A program made the translations under genes and the position numbers. A stretch of DNA of 64,000 nt from contig ONZQ02000002.1 of NCBI GenBank assembly GCA_900312665.1, forward strand, positions 62,001 to 126,000, in the 5' to 3' direction. The stretch comes from Cephalotrichum gorgonifer. Taxonomy: Eukaryota; Ascomycota; Sordariomycetes; Microascales; Microascaceae. Shown here in pieces: positions 53,827-64,000 of this stretch (position 1 is the stretch's first letter; the number at the start of each line of letters is the position of its first letter). The notes under the pieces were generated by a model. It was not told where the DNA came from, searched no databases, and saw only the letters and a list, made by a program, of their open reading frames with translations.

Positions 53827-54876
53827 TCATTTCCAGAACCACCCAGAGTCGTTGCCCGAAGAGCCTTCTTTATCCGAAGAGCTCTTGTTGCCGTCAGGTT
53901 TCTCCTCGAGAGGGGTCTTCTCGCTTGGAACCTCCGCGTGCGGACCGCTCTGTTGCTTTGGGCGTGGGCTCGTAATCCTGACATGGACCTCTTGCCCGAT
54001 CTCCCTCCCATCACCATCCAGTATTCGTATAGTCCTCTTCTCATGAAGGTTCCCCGCCTCGTCGGTGTGCTCCTCCTTCGACTCTATCCTCTCGACCTCG
54101 CGCTCGCCGTTTCTCTCACCCCGCCAGCTATCCGACGATTGGGTCTTCTGGAAATCAGCCATGCCGTCCATCGCAATCTTGACGAGCGTGCCGAGCGATT
54201 TCGCGCCACTAGAGAAGGCTGATTGAACCGAGGAGTATAACTCGTCAAAGGTATCAGCGTCTCTGCCTTTCTCCCTTCCCTCCTCCGTCTGCATCTCCTT
54301 TTGTGTCTCCTTCTTCTTCTGTCTCTGATCCTCCTCTTGCCTCTCCCCATTCATGCCGCTCTCGAAAGAGCGGAAGAGACGATCCAGCTCATCGAATAAC
54401 CCGTGGGGGCGCCCGTCTCGCGATCTCCTCTCCCGCCGCTCCTCGTCCTCGAAGTGGTGCGAGAGCCAGCGCTCCTCGGCCCTCTTCGCCTCGTCGGCCG
54501 CGCGAGAGAACTCGCGGTGGATGCTGTCCCAGACGTCGTGCGGCCAGAACGGCCTTGGCTGGAAGTGGAAGAAGTTGGCGTTGTCTAGAAGGCGCTGCGA
54601 GGAGAGCCTGCGCACCCAGAAGGAGGCGTCCTCCCCGTCGGGGAACATGCCGCGGAGCAGCTTCCTCGACTCATATTTGGCGTTGATGTCCGGGAGCTTC
54701 TTGCCTGAGCTCACGGCGAGGAGGTCCTCGAAGGCGTCTTCGAAGGTGAAGACGCCGTTCTGGCGGGCGAGGGGCGCATCGGCAGGGACGGGTTGGGGGA
54801 GGTAGTGGAGGTTGAGAGGGGAGTAGGGGGAGGTGGCGGCCCAGATGACCCAGCTGAGCTCGTTGGGCGGGTCCAT
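53827..54876 (-). CDS. Conserved fungal protein, Mpm1-like C-terminus (unassigned)
   Basis: A 349-residue single-exon protein. The N-terminus MDPPNELSWVIWAATSPYSP with NLHYLPQPVP has aromatic and proline spacing but no presequence or membrane segment. Residues 45-110 contain FTFEDAFEDLLAVSSGKKLP and PRPFWPHDVWDSIHREFSRA. The middle (about 130-215) is a charged coiled-coil-like stretch (EERRERRSRDGR, RQKKKETQKEMQTEEGRE). The C-terminal part has RTIRILDGDGREIGQEVHVR and ends in SGWFWK. Ends of the WFWK type and an EVHV-like basic/aromatic tail recall fungal proteins annotated as mitochondrial peculiar membrane protein Mpm1, but this is a weak memory-based match. Function unknown; the long uninterrupted frame and ordered composition make it a credible gene. 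Confidence 0.7.
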   Translation of the reverse strand: MDPPNELSWVIWAATSPYSPLNLHYLPQPVPADAPLARQNGVFTFEDAFEDLLAVSSGKKLPDINAKYESRKLLRGMFPDGEDASFWVRRLSSQRLLDNANFFHFQPRPFWPHDVWDSIHREFSRAADEAKRAEERWLSHHFEDEERRERRSRDGRPHGLFDELDRLFRSFESGMNGERQEEDQRQKKKETQKEMQTEEGREKGRDADTFDELYSSVQSAFSSGAKSLGTLVKIAMDGMADFQKTQSSDSWRGERNGEREVERIESKEEHTDEAGNLHEKRTIRILDGDGREIGQEVHVRITSPRPKQQSGPHAEVPSEKTPLEEKPDGNKSSSDKEGSSGNDSGWFWK

Positions 54877-55941
54877 GTTCGCCAGACGGTGAGGCTTTTA
54901 CTACCGACTTGACGGTTTTATGGGGAATCTGGATCGAATGTGGGAAAGCTTGGGATTAGAGGCCAGTTAAAACCAGCATGCGTGCGCGTTAGGTTGTCTC
55001 GGGAGTCTGAGACTGACTTGACTGACACGGCAGTTTGATTCGGATTCGGATTCAGTGTCAGACCGGTCCTAAAGCTAGCTTCGGAAAGGTCTACACTATG
55101 GTTATTCCATGGAAGTCGAAGGCGTTCAAGAAGCTCGATCATACGTGGAGGAGTTGTCCAACATCACTCAGTCCACTCAACCATATGTCATGAGATTTCG
55201 CCGCCACATATGAGGTTTGATTCAGTGCAGTTCCATAAAGTAAGGCAGGTGCAATTACACGTGATATTTGGCCGGCTTGGTCACTGCTCTGGCTCCATTT
55301 TAAGGTCGGGATAGCCCCACTTCACCGATGTTGGTATTATTACATTTGATGGTACCATGCATGGAATATTTCCCCACCCCATACTCCGTACAATTCGCAC
55401 GTATTGCTCGTATACGTATTACTTCCATACGCCACCCGCGGAAGCCTGCCAAGCCACGTGAATGACCCGTCAAGGGATGACAGCCACAATGGTCGTGTAC
55501 TTGTGATTCGCCATTGACGCAACCTTGGAAATCACCCCGGCCCGGGAGGACGGCCAGGCGCCAAGATCCAGACATCCAATATCATCGACCTCCATATTTC
55601 GCCTGCGGGCACCATCAGAGGCTTTCCCCAAGCCATCGCCTCATTGTCGTTTTTTTTTCTTGAGGAACACGCACTGCTAGCGGCCCCGACGCGTCGGCGG
55701 TGGACCCTCGCTATCTCGAAACACCAAAAGACCCGCTTCGTTCATTCCCGCGACATAACCCTGTGTCTGCCGTTCCCGATGCTACCATCAGCCTCACGAC
55801 TCGACCCTCCTTCCTCGAGCCGCGCGCGGCAACGGAAACTCTAGCCCTGTGTCCCTTGCGGTCACAATCGGTGGGAGCGCCACTCATACATCCCATTATA
55901 GACTCTCCCCCTCAAGCCTTGGGTTTACGCGCGATTCTGGA
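54877..55941. other. Divergent spacer upstream of the NIPA gene
   Basis: A 1.07 kb spacer between the 349-residue protein (minus) and the NIPA-like transporter (plus). The last 300 bases are leader-like. A GTG-led in-frame extension to 55849 carries no conserved sequence. One CACGTGA core lies near 55258. Confidence 0.4.
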
Positions 55942-58334
55942 ATGGCAATGATGAGGGACTTGACGGCTAGCCAGCTGGCTAGCGCGATAGCCGTCGCCTA
56001 CTCGAACACAACCGATCCCCAGCCCGAGCCCCAGCCGGACCACCCGGATGATGAGCTTCGGAACTGGTCCTCCCTAATTGGTATAATAACCGCCATTGTC
56101 GGAAACGTCCTCATTGCATTAGCCCTCAATGTCCAGCGCTATGCGCATATCCGCCTGCACCGCGAGCGTGCTAGGATAAAGGAGAGGGCAAAACTGGCGG
56201 GGCGTAGGACGCCCTCCTCACAGTACAGCGTAACCCCTTATGGGGCCGTGAACAACAACGGGTCCGCGGCGGACGCGCGGCCTAGGACGAGCTATTTCGA
56301 CGGGCACGACGAGCTCTGGGGGCACGGCGGCAGGGCCACCTCGCGAAGCCTAGGCTCCGCTTCCGCCGGAAGGGGTGACGAAGAGGGTCACAGCCAGGGG
56401 TCATCGTACCTCCGATCTCCCTACTGGTGGCTGGGGCAGGTCTTGATCACCCTCGGCGAAATGGGCAACTTCCTCGCGTACGGCTTCGCGCCGGCATCCA
56501 TCGTGTCGCCTCTGGGTGTCGTGGCCCTGATATCGAACTGCGTCATCGCGCCGATACTGTTCAACGAGAAGTTTCGGCAGCGCGACTTCATGGGCGTGGT
56601 GATTGCGGTCGGCGGCGTGGTGACGGTCGTCCTGAGCGCGAACCAGCAGGAGACGAAGTTGGAGCCGCACGACGTGTGGGAGGCCATCAGCACGCTCGAG
56701 TTTGAGGTCTACCTGGCTGTGACGATTTTCCTCATCGTGACCCTGATGTGGATAAGTTCTACGTATGCTCACCGCACGATCTTGGTCGATCTAGGCCTGG
56801 TCGGCTTGTTCGGTATGTACTACTCCATGCCCCCAAATTTCACTCTCTTTGGCGGCGGGAAACATGCTATGCAGTTCACTTTATCGAACCCGTTTCTAAT
56901 CTACGAATACCTCCAGGCGGCTACACGGCACTAGCCACGAAAGGTGTCTCGTCTATGATCTCCGCTACCCTCTGGAGAGCCTTTACGACACCAGTGACAT
57001 ATGCTCTCATACTCATCCTTCTCGCCACGGCCATCATGCAGATCCGCTATGTCAACAAGGCGCTACAGCGGTCCGACTCGACAGTCGTTATCCCTATCCA
57101 GTTTGTCATGTTTACTCTATGCGTCATCATTGGGAGTGCGGTCTTGTACCGTGACTTTGAGCGGACGACTCCCCTCCAGGCCGTCAAGTTCATAGGGGGC
57201 TGCCTGCTTACTTTTTTCGGAGTATTCTTGATCACTAGCGGAAGGGCGTCAAGGGAGGAGGAGGATGAGGAGGAATCGTATCTCGACGTTGACGACTCTG
57301 AAGAGACGATAGGGCTACTCCGCCAGGATCAGACCCCTGGTTCTCACCCACTAGACACGCCAGATGGATCCGATCTGTCGCGCACGTCATCAATATCGTC
57401 GCGGTCCCCTGGCACTAATTACTCTCACGGATTCATCAATCCGTTAAAATTCCAGCTTGATTCCGGGCTGCCCAGCCAGCGGACACCTCAGCACGAGGCG
57501 GCGAGGGTGGCGCTTTCGAAAGACATGCCGCACCCCGGTCCCAGCCCTTGGGTGTCCTCGGACGAGGACGAGGCGGGTGGGGCTGGGGCTCTCAGCTCCA
57601 CGAGTGTGCAAATCGGGCCTCTCGACCTTCCACCCGGTCTGCCTTATACTGAGCCGTCGACTCCTCAGAAGGGGGGCGCGGACCCGCTGCAGTTGACAAC
57701 TACTACCAGCAGGCCAACGACGGCCAAAATCCACGGTCGGCGCCTCACCCTAACCGGCCCATTGATATCGCCGTCGCCGCTCTCGTCTACGGTATCAGCG
57801 GTGGTGAAGGACACGTTGCGGCGGCAAGGGGACGGGCCGATGCTGCAGGGGACCTCTCTGAGCAGGATACGGTCCAGTATCAGGGCGAGCTTATTCATAT
57901 CGGACGAAGATGACGACGACGAAAACGAGAGGGGACAGCCGTCGGGGTTGCGAGAGCCGCTTCTGGGCGACTTGACGGATGTGGATGAGGGGTGTCGGGC
58001 GCCGACGACTCAACGAAGAGCAGAGCGCGGAGCCTCAGCGACACTCTCGGGGGGCTCTTTAGGATACGGAAGGGGAGGGATGGTGGTGATGAGGACGACA
58101 CCGAGGGGGATGACGGCGGGGTTGGCGCGGATGAGAGGTAGCCGGCCACATTGTCATTCGCATAATCATATCATCATATTTTGGGATAAGGCGCAGCGAG
58201 GAATCTATACTCTAATCTTTGGGCAATACACATGCATACATACACACATACCTCTCTACATGCTGTTGTCAGTTTTGGACCGCAGTGCAAGACGGGAAGT
58301 GGCTCTCCAGATACCCCTATTCCCTAGGCCGTAA
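55942..58334 (+). CDS. NIPA-type magnesium transporter (DUF803)
   Basis: A multi-pass transporter of the drug/metabolite superfamily related to human NIPA proteins, which move Mg2+ and some other divalent cations. Exons 55942-56812 and 56917-58334 join in frame (GLFG-GYTALATKGVSS) to give 762 residues. Nine hydrophobic segments are visible from residue 48 to 400. The diagnostic blocks are WWLGQVLITLGEMGNFLAYG, FAPASIVSPLGVVALISNCV, APILFNEKFRQRDFMGVV, ALATKGVSSMISATL and VIPIQFVMFTLCVIIGSAVL. A loop insertion after helix 1 and a long Ser/Asp-rich cytosolic tail from about 410 match filamentous-fungal members. The final about 65 residues after residue 700 look foreign in composition and may be read-through of an intron or trailer, so the C-terminus is provisional. 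No paralogous CorA sequence similarity. Confidence 0.85.
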
Positions 58335-61300
58335 GCATACGTCCACCTTTTATTCCTTGTCCCCTTTTGAGGGTTTACCTACTTCCCCTTCTTGCTCCTC
58401 TCGCCCTCGCCATCCCTCTATTCCTATCGTCTGTGACAACACATCCCCGGCCGCCACCCGGGGGTTCTCGGAAGCCGGGGGAAAAGGAAGGGGGGGGGGG
58501 GGGGTCGGGTTTTCAGCTGATGGAGGGTTGGGGCTTGCCTGGCCGAGGCACGCCGTGATTCTCGCACACGCTGCCTGGCTTGCCCGAGGCACAGGTGGAA
58601 CGCCCACTACACATGTGAGCTACGGTGTCAGACGGATGTTGGGGCGGCGGCGGACGAAGGGAGGGATTTGTATCTCAAGTCTCGCGGAGTTTGCTCTTGC
58701 ACCTGCAGGTTACTAATATTCTCCAGGCATTCCCCAGCTTCACGGCTCCCGGGGAGACCCGGGCATATTGCGGGGGATCGTGCGCACGCACCTTGGTACA
58801 TCTGTGCACGATAGCTCCCGAAACCTGGGGTATTACGTTTCGAGATGTTTTTGGTTTAATCCTCTTGCGGGGCACGGTATCCTCGTACATCGACATCGGG
58901 GGGCGGGGGAAGGCCAAAAGCTCGGCTGCTTCTGATATCGACCGCAGGTCTCGACCCCATCTCATCTCGGATATCGTGGTTGCTCACCACACATCACCGT
59001 CGATCTCTTCTTTCCCCGTCATTTTCTAGTTTCAGAAAGAAGATATTAGCGTCCTCTTGTTCTCCCGAACCGTCCCCAAGAAGTAAGGGGGGGGGGGATG
59101 GTACTGTCTGTTCTACGCATTCGCCTTAGTTACCCCTTTTGGGTGCTACGTCCAAGGCTAACCGGAGACATCGTCAGGGGAAAAGGGAGAAGAAGCGCAG
59201 GTGCGTCCGCCCTGTCTCGCGCTTCATCGTGATTTATACGTTTATTAGTTTCCTCCCCAAAATCCGGGGTAAAACGCCGATTCGACCACAAGTACTTGAT
59301 TTCTCGTCATTTAATCTAGATAGAGAGAGTGGCGTCTCATCTGTTTTCTGGCCGTCACTTCCCGCCACGCGAGCACCCGGATTCGCCGGCGCTGACTGGA
59401 GCATTAACACGTGGGAAAGGTTCTCCCCATTCCCCCCTTGCCCCTTGCTCCCACGTCGCATGTGAAGTTTAGCCATTCGTCTATTTCCTCCTGCGAGGTA
59501 CAGCGTAGCTTCCATGAAACTTACCCATCGACGTGTCGTTGGTTTTTTTTTTCTTTCACTCTACCTGTTACGTACGTACGTCCTTGTTAGGTTGGGGGGG
59601 TGGACACACGCCGTCGCGCTCACACGTCCCGGAAGAGGAATCCTGCTGGATCGAGCGAGTGGGAATATGGGGTAGCGTTGTATCCTCTCCCGTCTTTGGT
59701 CGTACAAGTAGTACTGGTAACCAAGACGGGATCTCCTTTGCTCGAGAGGGAAGCTTGGTAGCGACCAAAAACAAAATCGAGAAGCAACGAGGAGGACGAG
59801 TGAGAGTGGGAGTGAGAAAGTGAGTGAGACGCCAGAATACAACCCAAGTTTCCCTCCTCGTGCAACCCCTCAGCGTTGCATACCCTCCCGCGAGAAGGAC
59901 CATCGCAATGTACAAAGTAGCGATCATGGCTTGTACATATTACACTTGCTCTCTTTACGTTAGGTGCATGGTGACGTGACAGCGCCTAGGACGGCAACGC
60001 AACGTCGACAGAGCTTTTCACTTTCCACCTGCTGCGGAGGTGGAGCTCTCTCCTCTTGCCCGGTTCCTTCTCGGGGGCGGTCTCCGCCAGGGTCGTATTC
60101 GTGGGAATCCAAAATACCACGTCAAAAACCTACCTGCCCCGGATCCTTTCCATCTGGGTCCTCCCAATTAATGATATGATATGCGATGGGCCGTGTGTGA
60201 AGGAACCAAGGATCGAATGGGGGGCGGGAAGGGAAAGCGTGGGTTCCGGTTGGGTATGGACATGGGTATGGAGATAGGGATAGAGACAGATATGGGGACG
60301 GATATGGGGACCAAGGCTGGAGTTTGGGGATGGGGCCCAGATCGACGCCGGCTGGGTGGACATCCGCCGCACAGCACAACGTGGGGATGGAATCTGGTCT
60401 CCGGTGTACCGAGAATCCTGGATCATGAAGCGACCACGCCTCGTTCCCTCCCGACTACAACGTGGAAGGGCTGCCGTATCATCCACCTCTGCTGAGGGAT
60501 AAAGAGTGCTATCACACCGAACTTATCGTCCTCGTCCGTTATCTTGTCCCCTATCCTGTATCATGATGCCTGGCGCACTTGGACAAGGCGTGCAGGAACG
60601 AACAGTGGGGGTCCAAATTCCAAGGTCCAAGCAAGGGCAGGAAGAGCAGGCGGGTGTCTATTTCCTCTTTGAGAAGGAGACAGAGGAAGCTATTAGCAGT
60701 AGTACTCGTCCGGGTTTGGCCTGCCCTGTTCGGGCACGGTTGGTGATGCCGGAGCTCCCCCTTGAGTAACATTCTCAACGATTAAGGAGATTACATGTAT
60801 TAGGCTCTCAGAGCCGAAATGTCGATTATCGCAAGGTGTCCCGTCCAACTGGTCGATCCGAGATGAATTCATTCAACATGTGCGTCATTTGCCGAATCGG
60901 GAGGACGACCAAAGGGGCCGGGTGCATGGAAGCTCTATGGAGTAGGTGGTATCCCGTTATTACCCATCATCGGCCGTCCAGAAAATCTCACCGTGGTCTA
61001 GGTAGTATTCCAAGTACTTCCCTTCCCGCGAGTATACTGTAATCGTATGTACATAAACCCCAGGGGGTGATTGTTATTACAAGTATGCAGATGCAGTCAG
61101 ACGGACATGACATTACTACTTAATATGCACTGGGATAGAAGGATAGGCATTACGTTTAGTTAGATGGGAGGCAGGGCTCATCTCATCCCGCCAGGACAGT
61201 CGGAACCGGAATACTCCATCAAAAATAAAGGAGATTCTCTTCCCGTCGACTGCAAACAGACATACGGGGGTCCGGAGGGAAGGTGAAGATCGGCGACTGG

Positions 61301-61708
61301 GCAACGGCCGGATGCTCCTCGAGGAGGCACCAAAGACAAGAAAAGAAGGTGGTTGGATCGGAATCTGGACCGATTTACTTGTATGGATAGGGAGTGCATG
61401 TTGGGGACGCAACACACCCACGACAGGCGTGCGACTTGCGCTCCGACGGAGCCCGGCGATGAGCGCCGGGCAGCGGAACGCAGACTCCCCGGTCCGGCAC
61501 TAGGCTTTTCCGATGGGTCTCCAAGGCCCCCCCTCCGCCCAAGGCGCTATCGCTATTCTCCCTCCCCGCAGCGCAGCACCGCCTGAACCGTGCATGCTTG
61601 ATAGCCATTTTCTCAGTCACTAGAGAGGCATCAATGGGTGGCGGCCACAGTTTCCGGAGCACGGAGCGGCCGGCCTTTCCCATCCTCTCTCACCGCATTC
61701 TGTAGCAG
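58335..61708. other. Gene-poor block with poly-G runs
   Basis: No frame resembles a known protein. Poly-G runs occur near 58490-58504 and 59089-59098. A degenerate GGGTATGGA/GATATGGGGAC minisatellite lies at 60250-60313 and gives an artefactual Met-Gly-rich frame. TACRAGTA words recur near 59288, 59700, 61015 and 61078. Confidence 0.45.
60250..60313. repeat. Degenerate 6/12-bp minisatellite
   Basis: Imperfect GG(N)ATGG(A)-type units, ending in two tandem copies of GATATGGGGACG. The frame across it would encode alternating Met-Gly-Asp/Glu, which I do not regard as a protein. Confidence 0.65.
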
Positions 61709-61750
61709 NNNNNNNNNNNNNNNNNNNNNNNNNNNNNNNNNNNNNNNNNN
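61709..61750. other. Assembly gap (42 N)
   Basis: A run of undetermined bases flanked by low-complexity G-rich sequence (61771-61780), a usual cause of such gaps. Confidence 0.99.
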
Positions 61751-64000
61751 ACCGGCGGCGGGCGTGTGTGGGGGGGGGGGGAACAAGAGACAAGCCTCTC
61801 CTTGCTATGCTACCCCGGAGTCTCAGGGGATTCCCTGCCATCTGCCTCCCCCCCCACCGGGTATGTACTTGTGAAGCCTGCCAGGGCAAGCTTTCCCGTA
61901 GTTAACTAATACCTGTTCCGGCATCCTGTTGTTGAGCAGGTACTCTCAAGTACTTGTCAAAAGACGAGGACAAGTACGGGCGGGTCAATGACCCCCCCCC
62001 CCCCTGGCCCCCCTGGCCATCCGCTGCTGGGGATGGACGGACGCGTTGCATTGGGCGCGAGCTGAGTGAAAGCCCCATCTTCCTTGCAAGAATCGCTTAC
62101 CGGTCTTCCCAGGAAGGAGGAAGAATGAGAGAGAAGCGGCACGCCAGAAATGCGAACCCCTTTCTGGTGCAGCCGTGGCGCATGGATCCACTGGTAAGAG
62201 ACGCAACTATCAGCCCAGTCCTGCTGGAGCAATACTAGCACAAGTAAGGTTTGAAAACGCCAATACTGGGCATGAGCACACGGGAAGACACACGGGAGAC
62301 GGGGTCTGTCAACCGCTGGTCATGCTTCTCTGGATCTGGACCGGTAATGACGGGACCCGAACTTGGAACGTGTGGTCACTGCTCGAAACAGATAGTCTGG
62401 CGCTATTTTCGTTATACCGACCGAAGCCAGTCTTTGAAACAACATGAGAACCTCCCTTCTTTCTATCACTTGAGATATCGTCGTCCCCTGGATAATTTGG
62501 GCGCCGACGATCCCATCCCGGTTATTACGGAGAAGTCCGTCCTAGTAGAGGTACCAGGATGACCGCGATTTGCGCAAGCACACACAGACCCGCCCATCAG
62601 AAGAAATCTACGCTAATCCCACAGGCTTAGACGGGGCCTCGGCCTGCTGACAGGGAGTCCTTGTCGACTGGGGCCGCCTGGCGAGGCAGGTCCGGGTAAC
62701 AGTTTGAGGGAAATATTCGAAGATGATTGCCGGCGGAGTGGAGGTACACGTATCCTGTTAGTGCCCTGGTCCCTGTATTTTCTTCTCTTCGTGTCCCACC
62801 ACTGTCTCCAGAAGGCCGTTATTAATAGCTAACAAGGACCAGAGCGATGGCGATCCTGGCCTGTCGGACTCCTGTAGTTACCGGCACGGAGTATTTGATC
62901 GTACTCATATTAGAAGTCCCCGAGAACGGGATGCTGTCAAAGGTCAAATCCCGGAGACAAGGACCACCCGGTCCCCTCCCCCGCCACTGACGCAGGGGAC
63001 TCGGTCCATTGCTTGAGATTCGGTCCATTGCTGGCTAGACTACACCATCGTAGGTGGGACAGACGGGGGAAGGAACCCCGACAAAGCCCCCCCCCCGACC
63101 GTTGCTTCCCCTCTTTCGCCATTCCTTCGCTCCACTTTAGACCTGGGCAGAGTCGGTCCTGAAGCCCTTGCCTGCCGGGGCGTCACACTCGCTTCCGGCC
63201 GCGTACGAGTACTCCCCACCTGTGCGAATGGACCAGCCGCCGGCCCGACGTCCTCAAACAAGTACGGTCCTTATACGGGACTATCATGGGGATGTTACCC
63301 CGGAGAGTCGCTCGGGAAGACACATCGTATTATGCGGAGTACGTAGTAAATACAACAAAGTATGCCCGATGATAACGTCGGCCGACCGTTTTCATCTGGG
63401 GGCGGGAGGGAGCGGATCTGCAGGGAGACTAGTACTTGTACCAACTCGTCGAGCAACGTCCGGTTCGGTCAAACGAAGCCGAAAACACCACATCGATCCT
63501 CTCCGTGGGGGACGAGAGGGGAAGGAGCCCCTCTCTTCCTCTTCTGTCCTGTCGGGCTTCCATCGCTCCTTCCTTTTCCACAACCCACCAATCGCCTTTG
63601 GTTACCGACTGACGCCTAGCGCCATGCACCCCTTTCGCTAGCTTGCCTTCCTAGCGCGTTTTGGTAGGTTTGTTAGCGTGGTGTCGGGAAGACGTCAGCT
63701 TTTTTTTTTCTCTCTCTCTTTCTTGCCTCTGGGAGCATTTTTTGGTGGCTGGGGTTTTTGCGTGTTTTTGTTCGGGGGGAAGGGGCGGGGTGAGATGGCG
63801 CGGACGGGACGTTTCTTTGGCACGACATGTACCGGCTAGCGTCACTGTTTTCTCGGCTCCCCAAGGAGCTAAAAAAGGATATGCGAGGCAGTGCACTTTT
63901 TTCTCTTTGTAAGAGGGGATACATGTGATGTTCGGTCTTCCGCGGGCATTTGATCTTGTTGTGGCATGATGTGTTGAATGGGAGGTCGAAACTCACGTAG
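61751..64000. other. Gene-poor block to the window end
   Basis: No recognisable gene. There is a poly-C run at 61990-62002 and further TACRAGTA words near 61862, 61940-61975, 63203-63212 and 63430. From 63690 the plus strand carries T-rich tracts with TCTCTC repeats. No gene is called at the right edge. Confidence 0.4.

Noticed and set aside
60181..60495. A 104-codon frame with a repetitive Met-Gly-Asp segment, reminiscent of a low-complexity secreted protein.
   Set aside because: The repetitive part is encoded by a degenerate minisatellite, and there is no signal peptide or conserved flank.

Overview
The window looks like a chromosomal segment of a filamentous ascomycete, most likely a Sordariomycete. 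The evidence is short introns (mostly 50-110 bp, GT...AG), GC-rich coding exons, and gene products in their filamentous-fungal forms: an RCO-1/Tup1 repressor, an eL28 ribosomal protein (absent from Saccharomyces cerevisiae), Siz1-type SUMO ligase, Las21/Gpi7, and a Ran1/Ksp1-like kinase. Placement below class is inference. There are about 21 protein-coding genes, one clear pseudogene, a 42-base assembly gap, and no RNA genes that I could recognise.

Layout. 0.9-10.8 kb is a compact housekeeping block: RBX1 (+), SPC1 (-), a CorA magnesium transporter (+), TIM8 (+), RPL25/uL23 (-) divergent from BMT2 (+), and enolase-phosphatase UTR4 (-). 10.8-16.9 kb is gene-poor and ends in a long leader for a Ran1-like kinase (+). 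An AVT1-type vacuolar amino acid transporter (-) lies at 19.6-22.2 kb, RNase MRP subunit RMP1 (+) at 24.1-25.0 kb and the RCO-1/TUP1 repressor (-) at 25.5-27.5 kb. 27.6-30.9 kb is gene-poor and borders a decayed ERG3 copy (30.9-31.6 kb). 32.3-42.8 kb is dense again: a DUF2015 membrane protein (-) divergent from RPL28 (+), NAD malate dehydrogenase (+), TRAPP subunit TRS33 (-), a DUF2423 protein (-) and a SIZ/PIAS SUMO ligase (+). 43.8-55 kb carries LAS21/GPI7 (+), condensin subunit YCG1 (-) divergent from NOP4 (+), and a 349-residue fungal protein (-). A NIPA-type transporter (+) fills 55.9-58.3 kb. The rest, to 64.0 kb, is gene-poor, with poly-G runs and the gap.

The genes do not form one pathway or a biosynthetic cluster. 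The recurring theme is ribosome production (RPL25, BMT2, RPL28, NOP4, RMP1, and DUF2423 by inference), with two transport regulators of Mg2+ (CorA, NIPA). The signal that no gene explains is a dispersed short word, TAC(G/A)AGTA, in either orientation. It is scattered through the gene-poor blocks, sometimes as short tandem or perfectly palindromic copies, and is rare inside genes. The ERG3 relic has lost metal-binding histidines through changes that fit CpA-to-TpA mutation, as expected of repeat-induced point mutation.
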